NCBI GenBank assembly: GCA_934693235.1
Contig: CAKUUY010000014.1
Coordinates: forward strand, 1-40,629
DNA from: an uncultured Candidatus Melainabacteria bacterium
GTDB lineage: Bacteria; Cyanobacteriota; Vampirovibrionia; Gastranaerophilales; Gastranaerophilaceae
Reading direction: 5' to 3'
Length of the DNA stretch: 40,629 nt
Part shown: positions 1-7,808 of the stretch, one piece after another
Layout: each line of letters begins with the position of its first letter
Numbering within the stretch: the stretch's first letter is position 1
The notes under the pieces: generated by a model
What the model was told of the DNA's origin: nothing
The model's database searches: none
The model's input: only the letters and a program-made list of their open reading frames with translations
Made by a program: the position numbers and the translations under genes

Positions 1-51
1 TAAGATATTTTCATGTATAGCAGCTATATTAGGAAATAAACTGTAGTAACT

Positions 52-262
52 TTTCCTCTCTCCGAGGGAGAGAGAGTAGCCGTTTGAACGCAGTGAATTA
101 AGGATACGAGAGACAAAGGGAACCACAGAGCTTCGCGATGTGTGTGCCCCTGTCCGCCTTGTGCTGAGAGACAAAATTTTATTTGTTTAACCCCTCTCTT
201 GAATTTGTAACGTTCGCTTTAGCTCACTAACAAATTCTTTCTCCCCCTCGGGGAGATAAATC
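52..262 (-). repeat. Dispersed GC-richer intergenic repeat R1, copy 1
   Basis: This gene-free stretch is a reverse-complement relative of 36436-36672. Shared words, read on this strand, are CCGAGGGAGAGAG, AACGCAGTGAATTA, TGTGTGCCCCTGTCC and AACCCCTCTCT. It carries short hairpins at both ends: CTCTCTCC/GGGAGAG near 55-73, and CTCCCC-CTC-GGGGAG at 241-255. It lies just downstream of a prepilin-like gene. It contains no plausible coding frame. The family is unknown to me; it looks like a non-coding, MITE-like element. Confidence 0.7.
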
Positions 263-265
263 TAT

Positions 266-997
266 CTAATAATCAAACTTAAATCCGTTTTCCAAAAAGT
301 GCCCAAAACATCCGCCGTAAGAACCATTTTTGCAACTTTCAAAATGGTTATCTCTTACTTCTTTTGGAGAATGCCCATAATATCCTTCACAATATTTATT
401 GTCTTTTTTACATTCTGGATTAAGTTCACCTTCATCTATAGAACCATCATAAAAAATACTCATTGACCATAAATCATAACCTATTTTATTTGGGCCTTTT
501 CGCCCGTTAATATCAACATATATATTTACAGGCCAAGTATCATTCCCGAATTCTATATGTAATACAGCTCCATCTGCTAATACAAATTTCCCTGTGAGAT
601 ATCCACCAAGCTTACCATCAATTATTTCTTCGTTTTGCGTTTTATAATTATCAGCAAAGCAGTTATCTTCACATACTTTTACAACTTTTAAATATTTTTG
701 CACAAAATCATCACATGCTTCTTGAGCTTTTGCCTTATTTGCCTCATTTTCACCTGAATTATAACTCAACTCCTGTGTCAACGGTGTATTTCTCAAATCG
801 TCTACCCCCTCGTCTGCCATATATTTTTTTACAGCTTGTGACATATTGGAATAAAATTTTTGTGTAGCAACTTCAAGAGACCTTTTTTGTTGATTTTGTA
901 TCAATGTCGGGAGTGTCATTGCTGCTACAACACCGATTATAGCCAACGTAATCAAAACTTCTGCCAACGTAAATCCAAAATTATGTCCTATCTTCAT
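266..997 (-). CDS. Prepilin-like protein (type II secretion/type IV pilin family), copy A
   Basis: The predicted 243-aa exported protein has a type IV prepilin N-terminus. A short leader ends in Gly, followed by FTLAEVLITL with Glu at +5, then a hydrophobic helix (IGVVAAMTLPTLIQ). A prepilin peptidase would cut before the Phe and the helix would anchor the protein in the inner membrane or pack it into a filament. The globular part is Cys-rich and contains VDINGRKGPNKIGYD, a DxNGxxGPNxxGxD loop shared with copies B and C here and possibly metal-binding. The ATG at 997 is preferred over the overlapping TTG at 1000 because AAGGAG lies 6-7 nt before the ATG. A TTGAAA-17-TATAAT promoter lies upstream, and an XRE regulator diverges from it. 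The exact role (pilus, pseudopilus or adhesin) cannot be read from the sequence. Confidence 0.85.
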   Translation of the reverse strand: MKIGHNFGFTLAEVLITLAIIGVVAAMTLPTLIQNQQKRSLEVATQKFYSNMSQAVKKYMADEGVDDLRNTPLTQELSYNSGENEANKAKAQEACDDFVQKYLKVVKVCEDNCFADNYKTQNEEIIDGKLGGYLTGKFVLADGAVLHIEFGNDTWPVNIYVDINGRKGPNKIGYDLWSMSIFYDGSIDEGELNPECKKDNKYCEGYYGHSPKEVRDNHFESCKNGSYGGCFGHFLENGFKFDY

Positions 998-1030
998 CAA
1001 TTCTCCTTATACGTGAAGTGTTATATCACT

Positions 1031-1059
1031 ATTATAAAATTATATATCAATATTTTCAA
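1031..1059 (-). promoter_or_regulatory. Sigma70-type promoter of prepilin copy A
   Basis: On the minus strand, TTGAAA (1059-1054), a 17-bp spacer and TATAAT (1036-1031) precede the prepilin gene. An imperfect palindrome, AGTGTTATATCACT at 1017-1030, covers the expected transcription start and could be an operator. Confidence 0.6.
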
Positions 1060-1112
1060 CTGTAAAGTTTTGTAGTTAGGTAATAGCTTAATAATCTTTG
1101 TTAAAGACTAAT

Positions 1113-1136
1113 ATATTATGCATATTAACATAATAT
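1113..1136. promoter_or_regulatory. Inverted repeat between prepilin A and its XRE gene
   Basis: The arms ATATTATG and CATAATAT (8 bp each, 8-nt spacer) lie in the divergent promoter region, 40-63 bp before the XRE start. This is a candidate binding site for the adjacent regulator. The DNA is AT-rich, so chance is possible. Confidence 0.35.
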
Positions 1137-1175
1137 TAGGTAGATTGTCAATATATTAGTTATTAAGATTGAATA

Positions 1176-1397
1176 ATGAAAAACAATGATACAATCAAAA
1201 AATTAGGGCAAAAAATTCGTATTGAAAGACAAAAAAGAAAAATGTCTCAAGAAAAATTGGCAGAACTTGCAGATTTAAACAGAAATTTTGTTGGAATGAT
1301 TGAACGGGGTGAGACTAATCTAACTGTTAAAAAACTTGAAAATATTGCTAATGTTTTTGATATGGATATTAAAGATTTGTTTTATTTCGTTATATAA
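1176..1397 (+). CDS. Small XRE-family HTH regulator, copy A
   Basis: This is a 73-aa protein that is essentially one Cro/C1-type helix-turn-helix domain. The recognition region is MSQEKLAELADLNRNFVGMI followed by ERGETNLTVKKLENIANVF, which matches the family pattern. No sensor or oligomerisation domain follows. It is divergent from prepilin copy A, with 178 bp between starts. There is no convincing Shine-Dalgarno sequence. A TATTAA box at 1161-1166 lies 9 nt before the ATG, so the mRNA may be leaderless. Two more prepilin/XRE pairs occur in this window, which suggests local control of the prepilin gene (inference). Confidence 0.85.
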   Translation: MKNNDTIKKLGQKIRIERQKRKMSQEKLAELADLNRNFVGMIERGETNLTVKKLENIANVFDMDIKDLFYFVI

Positions 1398-1413
1398 AAA
1401 TTTTTCAAGCCTA

Positions 1414-1647
1414 TTACATTGCTGTTGTATTCAATGGCTCTGATAATTTTATTTCGATTGTTGTTCCGTCTGGAATTTGAACTTCCTCTCCGCGTTGCAT
1501 TGAACCTCTTAAGCCTCCGCCGGCTGCACCTAAACCTCCCCAAATAAGCATATTTCTTCCCCAATCATCACTTCCGCCTCCTAAGGCTGTTAGTGCTGCG
1601 CCGATTAGCATACTTCCAACGGCTCCGACAACTACATCTCGAGTCAT
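1414..1647 (-). CDS. Small glycine-zipper membrane protein
   Basis: This 77-aa protein has an N-terminal glycine-rich hydrophobic stretch (VVVGAVGSMLIGAALTALGG) and a second Gly-rich segment (WGGLGAAGGGLRG), typical of glycine-zipper membrane proteins. It ends in a short region, VQIPDGTTIEIKLSEPL, that resembles the IPSGTSFQVTF segment of the preceding gene. Its ATG overlaps the upstream stop in an ATGA arrangement, so the two genes are probably translationally coupled and work together in the envelope. The specific function is unknown. Confidence 0.65.
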   Translation of the reverse strand: MTRDVVVGAVGSMLIGAALTALGGGSDDWGRNMLIWGGLGAAGGGLRGSMQRGEEVQIPDGTTIEIKLSEPLNTTAM

Positions 1648-2225
1648 TTTTTTGCGCGTTCACTTTTGGACTTTAGGTAAATTTTTTCGGTCGAGATTGC
1701 TATTTGCGTTCCCTCAGGAGTTAAAATCTCGTTAAATGCAAGTTCTATTACTCCACTTCCGTATGCAAACCCCGCATTTTGAGCATCCGTTGCCGTTCCA
1801 TAAACGAGACTTCCGGCCGGTGCGATGAGTTTTCCGTTATATCGTAAGTCATTAGTTAAACGGACTGTTAATCTATCATTTTTTTCTAAACTACCGGAAC
1901 TTATTCCTGAATCAAATGTAACTTGAAAACTTGTTCCCGACGGAATGCTCACAATGTAACCGTTTAGTGGTGTAGTTTCGGTTTGCGTATATGTATTGTT
2001 TTGGATTTCATCCAATAATGTCGGAGGATTTGTTGTGTTTAACTGTTCGTTCTTAATTTCTGTTCGATTTCTCTTTTTAGTGAAATCTAGCGGTTGCGCA
2101 TTATTAATTTGTTGATATTTTTGTCTGTCAAATTCAGCTTGTGCTTCGTCTGAAAAATCGTATTCCGCAAACACAGGTAGTGTAAGGATTTGAAAACATA
2201 TTATAAGTGACAAAATCTTTTTCAT
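1644..2225 (-). CDS. Secreted protein with a VirB10/TraB-like beta domain
   Basis: The 193-aa protein has a clear Sec signal peptide (MKKILSLIICFQ..., cleavage after PVFA). A polar linker rich in Asn, Thr and Gln follows. The C-terminal half (IPSGTSFQVTFDSGISSG, then LIAPAGSLVYGTATDAQNAG) recalls the barrel-like domain of VirB10/TraB conjugation proteins. The resemblance is by eye only. It is probably periplasmic. It forms a two-gene operon with the overlapping glycine-zipper gene. There is no Shine-Dalgarno sequence before the ATG. A TTGTAA-16-TATAAT promoter ends 9 nt upstream, so the transcript is leaderless or nearly so. Confidence 0.7.
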   Translation of the reverse strand: MKKILSLIICFQILTLPVFAEYDFSDEAQAEFDRQKYQQINNAQPLDFTKKRNRTEIKNEQLNTTNPPTLLDEIQNNTYTQTETTPLNGYIVSIPSGTSFQVTFDSGISSGSLEKNDRLTVRLTNDLRYNGKLIAPAGSLVYGTATDAQNAGFAYGSGVIELAFNEILTPEGTQIAISTEKIYLKSKSERAKK

Positions 2226-2234
2226 TGTATTTAC

Positions 2235-2262
2235 ATTATAATATATTCTTGAATTATTACAA
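2235..2262 (-). promoter_or_regulatory. Promoter of the secreted-protein operon
   Basis: On the minus strand, TTGTAA (2262-2257), a 16-bp spacer and TATAAT (2240-2235) are followed after 9 nt by the ATG at 2225. The predicted transcript has almost no 5' leader. Confidence 0.55.
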
Positions 2263-2277
2263 TATCCTTGTTATAAT
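2249..2277 (+). promoter_or_regulatory. Promoter of plsY
   Basis: TTGAAT (2249-2254), a 17-bp spacer and TATAAT (2272-2277) precede plsY. It overlaps, back to back, the promoter of the divergent secreted-protein operon. AAGGAG at 2286-2291 is the ribosome binding site. Confidence 0.65.
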
Positions 2278-2296
2278 TTGTAAATAAGGAGAGATT

Positions 2297-2902
2297 ATGG
2301 AAAAAATATTAGAATTATTGGCAGTTGTGATAAGTGCATATATTATCGGTTCAATTCCGACCGGATATATTATTGTAAAAGCGTTTACAGGAGAGGATAT
2401 CAGAACAATCGGTTCCGGCTCAACCGGAGCAACAAATGTAAAAAGAGTTATGGGAAAAAAATGGTTCTTTATTACGTTGTTGTTGGATGCTTTTAAAGGG
2501 GCTTTACCTGTTGTTTTGGCTGCGCTGTTTGCAAAATCTTTTACAGGAATTGGTTTGTTGCCGGTATTGGCTGCGATTGCAGTAATCTTAGGTCATAGTA
2601 AGTCAATTTTCTTAAAATTCACCGGTGGAAAATCTGTCGCATCTGGAGTTGGAACAATTCTTGCTCTCAATTGGCAAGTAGGTTTGATTATAGCTGCAAT
2701 CTGGGCTGTAATTACATTTTTCTCAAGATATGTTTCATTAGGTTCAATCATTGCTCTTGCGTTGTCACCATTTATTATGTGGGCTTTTCACGCTCCGATT
2801 GCATATATTGGATATTGCGCGTTGGGGGCTTTGTACATAATTTGGTTACACAGAACCAATATTCAAAGACTGATTAAAGGCGAAGAAAATAAGGTGAGAT
2901 AA
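2297..2902 (+). CDS. Acyl-phosphate:glycerol-3-phosphate acyltransferase PlsY
   Basis: This 201-aa multi-pass inner-membrane enzyme transfers an acyl group from acyl-phosphate to glycerol-3-phosphate, making lysophosphatidic acid as the first step of phospholipid synthesis. The family signatures are visible: GSIPTGYI near residue 18, GSGSTGATNVKR at 39-50 (catalytic and glycerol-3-phosphate loop), and FTGGKSVASGVGT further on. The length is normal for PlsY. It has a good Shine-Dalgarno sequence and sigma70-type promoter. The stop codon overlaps the next start (TAATG), forming a short operon with a small membrane protein. Confidence 0.95.
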   Translation: MEKILELLAVVISAYIIGSIPTGYIIVKAFTGEDIRTIGSGSTGATNVKRVMGKKWFFITLLLDAFKGALPVVLAALFAKSFTGIGLLPVLAAIAVILGHSKSIFLKFTGGKSVASGVGTILALNWQVGLIIAAIWAVITFFSRYVSLGSIIALALSPFIMWAFHAPIAYIGYCALGALYIIWLHRTNIQRLIKGEENKVR

Positions 2903-3099
2903 TGGATTATACAGTACTTTTAATCGGGTTTGGAATAGTAGTTGTTTTGTTTATTGTTGGCAAAATTTTTGCGATTTTGACAAAATTATTTCTTATAATT
3001 CTTCTTGTTGCTGCAATTGCTGTCGGATTTTTCTTTTGGCAAAACAATAACAAAGATAACTCACAAAAAACAAGTTATAGTCTAGAATACAGAGTATAA
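2902..3099 (+). CDS. Small membrane protein downstream of plsY
   Basis: This 65-aa protein is nearly all hydrophobic up to residue 50 (VLLIGFGIVVVLFIVGKIF, then LFLIILLVAAIAVGFFFW), consistent with two transmembrane segments and a short polar C-terminal tail. Its ATG overlaps the plsY stop by one base, so expression should be coupled. No family was recognised. A role alongside phospholipid synthesis is only suggested by position. Confidence 0.6.
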   Translation: MDYTVLLIGFGIVVVLFIVGKIFAILTKLFLIILLVAAIAVGFFFWQNNNKDNSQKTSYSLEYRV

Positions 3100-3113
3100 G
3101 TTTTAAAATGCGT

Positions 3114-3144
3114 GGAGAGGTTAGATTAGAATTTTAATCTCTCC
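3114..3144. terminator. Possible bidirectional terminator
   Basis: GGAGAG...ATTA pairs with TAATCTCTCC across the 3' end of the asparaginase gene, between two convergent genes. The left arm has a bulge and the T-runs are short, so the call is tentative. Confidence 0.35.
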
Positions 3145-4077
3145 TACTTTTTGCCCATGTAAAGTTTTTATGTCTAAGTCCATTGGAATATCAGCCCAGT
3201 GAAGATTTTTTAGGATTTGACAAACTACGAGCTCTCTTGCTTTCATATCGCAATCTGCAATTTTTACAACAAAGGCTTCTTCTGTTTCTGTGTTAACAAC
3301 GATACATAGTCCGCCTGCACCGACTTTAGCAATGATATTTTGAGAATATTCAATGATTTTAGTGTCACTTCTGTCTTCGCCACCAATTATGTATGGGTGG
3401 TTTAGAAAAGCATTTTTAATCTTTTCGTATTTAGGATTGCAGAATAAATTTAAATAACCATGTAACATATTTGTTAATGGCATTGAAACAATTGGAACCC
3501 CGCAACCGTCTGTCGTTACTGGGTATTCTTTGGTAACTTTGCATAGTTCATAAATCTTTGCTTTTATAGCTTTTTGCAAAGGATGGTCAGGGTTATCGTA
3601 AGTTTTTAAATCCCAACCTTTCATTTTACACAAGCCTAACATCATAACGTGTTTGCCTGAACAATTGTTCTGTAGAAGGTGTTCAGGAATTCCATTCAAT
3701 AGCATTTTTGTTTGTTCTGTTTTGGATAACGGTTTGTGCAATCCGCATTTTAGGTAGCTTTCATCTAAACCGATTTTATTCAAAAGATTGAAAGCTGTTT
3801 GAACATGAATTTCTTCGCCGGCATGAGACGCACAACAGATTGCGATTTCTTCTTCTGTCATGTCGTAGAATTTATCCATTTCATAATCAATTAAAAGACT
3901 TGCTTGAAGTGGCTTTGCGCAAGAACGAAGATAAAATGGGTAATTTTTTGCATCTCCGGTAAAATCAAACGCTTTATTTTTATTTGCAAGCACTATAAAG
4001 CCATAATGTTCTTGTTCAACAAGTCCATCTCTATTGTATTCTACTAATAATTCAGGTTCTGTACTATTATTGACCAT
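3121..4077 (-). CDS. L-asparaginase II family protein
   Basis: The 318-aa protein matches the asparaginase II family, which is unrelated to the EcAII type and hydrolyses L-asparagine to aspartate and ammonia. Visible signatures are LRSCAKPLQASLL (the RSxAKPxQ motif near residue 51), CCASHAGEEIHVQTA, and NCSGKHVMMLGLC (the SGKH motif). A late glycine-rich segment, KVGAGGLCIVV, is also typical. There is no signal peptide, so it is cytoplasmic. The start overlaps the end of the upstream MshEN-like gene by 11 nt, implying translational coupling. The actual substrate is not proven by the motifs. Confidence 0.85.
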   Translation of the reverse strand: MVNNSTEPELLVEYNRDGLVEQEHYGFIVLANKNKAFDFTGDAKNYPFYLRSCAKPLQASLLIDYEMDKFYDMTEEEIAICCASHAGEEIHVQTAFNLLNKIGLDESYLKCGLHKPLSKTEQTKMLLNGIPEHLLQNNCSGKHVMMLGLCKMKGWDLKTYDNPDHPLQKAIKAKIYELCKVTKEYPVTTDGCGVPIVSMPLTNMLHGYLNLFCNPKYEKIKNAFLNHPYIIGGEDRSDTKIIEYSQNIIAKVGAGGLCIVVNTETEEAFVVKIADCDMKARELVVCQILKNLHWADIPMDLDIKTLHGQKVGEIKILI

Positions 4078-4819
4078 TTTTTTTAACCAATTCTAACAAT
4101 TGAAGTAATTTACGCTTTAGTTTAATATTTTCATCTTTAAGTTTTGTGATTTCGTCTTCATACTTTTGATTTTCGTTTGTATAAGTTGTTTCAGACTTTG
4201 GAATAGTTGTGTAATCAAGTATGAAACGTTTTTTAGCTTCTTCTTTCAAAACTAATAATGCTTTTAAATCATTATCTGTAACAAAACCCAATTCAACAAG
4301 AATTTCTCCAAATTTTTTAGGGTTTCCGCTTTCTTGGGCATCTCTATGTGCAAGAATAGCTTTTTGTAATTGGTCAACATCTATAGTTTCTCGTTGTTTA
4401 AAATATTCTCCTATTCGAAATTTGCCGGAAATGTAGCCAGCCATGGCATGAATTTCTTTTGAATCAGGAATTTTAATAAAATTTTGTTCAAGACAAAGTT
4501 CGTAGTATTTTGCAACTTCTTCCATTGACAAAAAAGTGTTGATGGATATTTCTATCAGACTGTATTCGTTCGCACAACCCTGTAAGAAATTATATATGTT
4601 GGTGTCGAGCCCGCATTTGTGCTCTGTTAATTCTGTTTTGCCTTTAAAGGTAAGGGTTGGAACAAAAGTAGAAAAAATATCTTCCTTATGTTCTCTCAAA
4701 AATTCATCACAATTGAATGATTGCATCTCTTTTTCAAGTCTTAAGTAAATAACTTGTTTAATCCATAAAGGAACGCTCAAAACCTTTTCTAAAAATAAAT
4801 CAAAAATATTTTTTTTCAA
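4067..4819 (-). CDS. MshEN-like domain protein with C-terminal coiled coil
   Basis: This is a 250-aa cytoplasmic protein. Residues about 130-195 (GEYFKQRETIDVDQLQKAI, then KFGEILVELGFVTDNDLKAL) match the short repeats of the MshEN/GspE N-terminal domain. That domain accompanies type II secretion and type IV pilus ATPases and can bind cyclic-di-GMP. No ATPase domain follows. The protein ends in a Lys/Glu coiled coil. The start is TTG with GAGAGG five bases upstream. A TTGAAT-17-TATAAT promoter precedes it, and it overlaps the asparaginase gene. It may be a stand-alone sensor or scaffold (inference). Confidence 0.6.
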   Translation of the reverse strand: MKKNIFDLFLEKVLSVPLWIKQVIYLRLEKEMQSFNCDEFLREHKEDIFSTFVPTLTFKGKTELTEHKCGLDTNIYNFLQGCANEYSLIEISINTFLSMEEVAKYYELCLEQNFIKIPDSKEIHAMAGYISGKFRIGEYFKQRETIDVDQLQKAILAHRDAQESGNPKKFGEILVELGFVTDNDLKALLVLKEEAKKRFILDYTTIPKSETTYTNENQKYEDEITKLKDENIKLKRKLLQLLELVKKNGQ

Positions 4820-4852
4820 ATCAACCTCTCAAATAATGCCTATGTGTTTTTA

Positions 4853-4881
4853 ATTATAACATACTTAGTTTTTTTATTCAA
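4853..4881 (-). promoter_or_regulatory. Promoter of the MshEN-asparaginase operon
   Basis: On the minus strand, TTGAAT (4881-4876), a 17-bp spacer and TATAAT (4858-4853) with an upstream TGT (extended -10) lie before the TTG start. Confidence 0.65.
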
Positions 4882-4941
4882 GTTCTAAATAAGTAAGAGA
4901 TATTACCTAAAAGTTGGATTTAAAACTTCTGCTTTATGGTA

Positions 4942-4970
4942 TTGATTTATCTTGCCGAAAATAGTATTAT
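4942..4970 (+). promoter_or_regulatory. Promoter of the VKOR-DsbA/queH operon
   Basis: TTGATT (4942-4947), a 17-bp spacer and TATTAT (4965-4970). A ribosome binding site, AGGAG, lies at about 4985-4989 before the ATG at 4998. Confidence 0.6.
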
Positions 4971-4997
4971 GAAAACAACGAATAGGAGAACTTTATA

Positions 4998-6191
4998 ATG
5001 GAAAAAGAGATGAAAAAGAAAATTGCAGTTGCATCTATTGCACTTGTAGGGATAATTACGACTATAAAACTTGCAATAATTTATTATAATGCAAATTTTA
5101 ACCCGTATGCTTTGTCAAGTTTTTGCTCGGTAAATGATTTTATTGATTGTGATGGGATTGCAAAAACTCCGGAATCGCAATTTTTAGGAATTCCTCTTGC
5201 TTATTGGGGAATGTTTTATTATGCGTTTGTATTCTTGATGATTTTTGCTCAAAAATTGAAAAATGTAAAATTGCTCAAGTTTATGGAAGTATTTAAAAAT
5301 CCGATGGATTATATTGCTTCATTAGGCTTGTTTGCGTTTTGTGTTTCAATGATATTATTGGGATTGAGTTTATTTGATATTAAAAAACTGTGTATTTTGT
5401 GTGCGTTTACTTATATCCTGAACCTTGTAATCGGTTGTGTTGCAACTGATTTTAAAAACGGGGGTTTTGTTCACTCGGTAGATCAAAGTATAAAAGATTT
5501 TGTAGATGCAATTAAAATAAAGAAATATTTAATTGCTTTTGTAGTTGTAATGGCTGTTGCTGCAGGATTTTTGACGTATACTCGTGTAACTTTCCAATTC
5601 GCTCCACAGGTAAAAAGACAAATGGAATTTAAAGAATTTAAACATAAGAAAAACCAATATGCTGTCAAAGGCAATCTTTTAGGTGATGAAAAAGCAAAAC
5701 TTACTGTTTATGTATATTCAGATTATCAGTGTCCGATTTGTCCTGTTCATAATGTAATGATGCACAAACTTGCAAAAGAAATGAAAGGAATTAAAATTGT
5801 TCACAAAAATCTTCCGTTAGATACAAGTTGTAATGCCTATTTGCAAAGTCCGTTCCATGAAGGCTCTTGTATTGATGCACAATATGCAGTTGCTGCGGAA
5901 AAACAAGGAAAACTTTGGGAAATGAACGAAATTTTGTTTGAAGAAAAACCGCAAACAGAAGAAGAAATCTTGAAACTTGTTGCAAATAAAGGTTTTGACC
6001 TTGACAAATTGCAAGAAGATGCAAACAGTTTAGAAACTATGAATCAAATTAAAGATGAAATAGATTTTGCATACAAACATGGAATTAACGGAACTCCGTC
6101 AACAATGATAAATAATGACGTGTATGTTGGTGTAAAGCCATATAAAGAATTTAAAGATTGGGTAGAAAAAAATGGAGCAGAAAAAAGATAA
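4998..6191 (+). CDS. VKOR-DsbA fusion, disulfide-bond formation protein
   Basis: This 397-aa membrane protein joins a vitamin K epoxide reductase domain to a thioredoxin-fold DsbA-like domain. The fused VKOR re-oxidises the DsbA part by passing electrons to quinone, replacing DsbB. In the VKOR part (about 1-155), loop cysteines C43 and C51 and the CILC active site (C132, C135) lie among several transmembrane helices. A further helix at about 177-193 leads to the periplasmic domain. That domain has CPIC (C245, C248) and a GTPST cis-proline loop near the end. This fusion is well known in cyanobacteria. It overlaps queH by 20 nt. It probably oxidises secreted Cys-rich proteins, such as the prepilin-like proteins here. 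Confidence 0.92.
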   Translation: MEKEMKKKIAVASIALVGIITTIKLAIIYYNANFNPYALSSFCSVNDFIDCDGIAKTPESQFLGIPLAYWGMFYYAFVFLMIFAQKLKNVKLLKFMEVFKNPMDYIASLGLFAFCVSMILLGLSLFDIKKLCILCAFTYILNLVIGCVATDFKNGGFVHSVDQSIKDFVDAIKIKKYLIAFVVVMAVAAGFLTYTRVTFQFAPQVKRQMEFKEFKHKKNQYAVKGNLLGDEKAKLTVYVYSDYQCPICPVHNVMMHKLAKEMKGIKIVHKNLPLDTSCNAYLQSPFHEGSCIDAQYAVAAEKQGKLWEMNEILFEEKPQTEEEILKLVANKGFDLDKLQEDANSLETMNQIKDEIDFAYKHGINGTPSTMINNDVYVGVKPYKEFKDWVEKNGAEKR

Positions 6192-6717
6192 AATAGTTCT
6201 CCACGCCTGTTGCGGAATTTGTTCTGGGTATCCTGTGTCTTATTTAAAAGATGCAGGATATCAGGTTATTGTTTATTTTTATAATCCTAATATTTACCCG
6301 TCAGAAGAGTATCAAAAAAGACTAAATGCTGAAAAAACTCTTTGCGAACATTTTGATTGTAAACTGGTTGAAGCAGAATATAATCCGGAAGAATTTTATA
6401 AAGTAGCACAAGGGCTTGAACAAGAACCGGAAAAAGGGAAAAGATGTGACAAGTGTTTTGAATTACGTTTGAAAAAAACTGCAGAGTTTGCAAAAGCCAG
6501 AGGAATTAAAGATTTTACAACTTCAATTGTTATAAGTCCTCACAAAGATTTTCAAAAGCTCTCTGAAATTGGGCAAAAAATTGCTAAGGGTGAGGGATTA
6601 AATTTTCTGGCAATAGATTTTAAAAAGAAAGACGGTTTTTTGAAAACAAATAAAATTTCCCGAGAATTAGGCTTGTATCGTCAAAATTATTGTGGTTGTA
6701 AATTTAGTTTGAGATAA
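6172..6717 (+). CDS. Epoxyqueuosine reductase QueH
   Basis: This 181-aa protein of the QueH (formerly DUF208) family catalyses the last step of queuosine synthesis, reducing epoxyqueuosine in tRNA. It replaces the cobalamin-dependent QueG in many anaerobes. The signatures are HACCGICSG at residues 11-19, GKRCDKCFELRL in the middle, and YRQNYCGC near the C-terminus. These Cys pairs hold the Fe-S and metal site. The length is typical. The gene begins inside the end of the VKOR-DsbA gene (20-nt overlap), so the two are co-transcribed, although no functional link is obvious. Confidence 0.93.
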   Translation: MEQKKDKIVLHACCGICSGYPVSYLKDAGYQVIVYFYNPNIYPSEEYQKRLNAEKTLCEHFDCKLVEAEYNPEEFYKVAQGLEQEPEKGKRCDKCFELRLKKTAEFAKARGIKDFTTSIVISPHKDFQKLSEIGQKIAKGEGLNFLAIDFKKKDGFLKTNKISRELGLYRQNYCGCKFSLR

Positions 6718-6821
6718 ATCATATATTTACACTATGAATTCTCCTAAAAATGTTATATAATAAGATAAAAAGCTTGATTTATGAAATATAATTATTAAAA
6801 AGAGAGAAAAAGGATAAAAGT

Positions 6822-7802
6822 ATGAATAATAAATTTATTTGGACGTTGGTAGCAATTCTTACACTTGGAACTTTGGGAGTGTCTGCAGCAGGGGTAGATA
6901 AACTTCAACCGCTTGATGGAAATTCTCAAAGTACTGAAAGTTCAAGTTCTACGACTTTAGATTTTTCTAAGCAAACAGCGTATTATCCTTATGCAACAAC
7001 AAAAAGTATTGCAGCGAAATACAAAGCAAAAAATTATTCGGGTTGTTTGCAAGAATGCTACTCGGTATTGAAAAAACAACCGAATAATGCACTTGCATAT
7101 TACTATTTAGCAATGGTTTATACTCATTTGAACAAAAAAGAGGAAGCTGTTGCCGCGTATAATAAAGTGATAGAATTGCAACCAAATCAGTATTTGATTA
7201 ATTATGCCACAAAAGGTCGTGATTGCTTGACAGGTGGGCCGGCATGTCATCCTGAAACTCAACAAAAAGAAGTTGAACAACTTGATGATTTGGATAAATT
7301 TATCAGAGCCCCTTATGGAAACGGTTTGTCTCCGGAATTGAATAAAGAAGTTCGACAAAAACAACTTAACAACATTCAGGAAACAATTAATAAAAAAGAT
7401 AACCTTGAAAACCAAGATATTCAAAGAATTAAAAAGTTTGATAGTAATAAATCAGAAGCAGAAGAAACTATAAAGATAGCACAAGTTTCTGATGAAGAAG
7501 TTATAAAAGCTGTCAATACCTTGAAAGAAGCAGGTGTAAATGTTTCAGTTCAACCCTCTGTAACAGAAAATCCATACGCAGCAATGGCTCAGTATCAAGA
7601 TCCGAGAGTTGCTGAAATGAATATGTTGTTAGGAAATAATAATAACAACAATAGTAATAGTATGATGAATATGCTTCCGATGTTGATGAATCAGGCTCAG
7701 AAGGGTGAAAATATTGACCCTAGAATTATGCAGACTTTAATGATGGATTCAATGATGTCTGGATTTAACAATTTGAATAGTAATAACAATAACAATTATT
7801 AA
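6822..7802 (+). CDS. Secreted TPR-repeat protein with Asn/Met-rich tail
   Basis: The 326-aa protein has a signal peptide (cleavage near VSAAG, residue 24). A TPR pair follows at about 60-125 (AKNYSGCLQECYSVLKKQP, then ALAYYYLAMVYTHLNKKEEA). A charged helical region comes next. The C-terminal 60 residues are low complexity, with runs of Asn and Met around MMNMLPMLMNQAQ and an Asn-rich end. It should act in the periplasm as a protein-interaction scaffold, with no enzyme motif. It lies 6 nt before the next TPR-like gene, so they are probably co-transcribed. The AAT/AAC run may be slippage-prone. Confidence 0.7.
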   Translation: MNNKFIWTLVAILTLGTLGVSAAGVDKLQPLDGNSQSTESSSSTTLDFSKQTAYYPYATTKSIAAKYKAKNYSGCLQECYSVLKKQPNNALAYYYLAMVYTHLNKKEEAVAAYNKVIELQPNQYLINYATKGRDCLTGGPACHPETQQKEVEQLDDLDKFIRAPYGNGLSPELNKEVRQKQLNNIQETINKKDNLENQDIQRIKKFDSNKSEAEETIKIAQVSDEEVIKAVNTLKEAGVNVSVQPSVTENPYAAMAQYQDPRVAEMNMLLGNNNNNNSNSMMNMLPMLMNQAQKGENIDPRIMQTLMMDSMMSGFNNLNSNNNNNY

Positions 7803-7808
7803 TAATTT

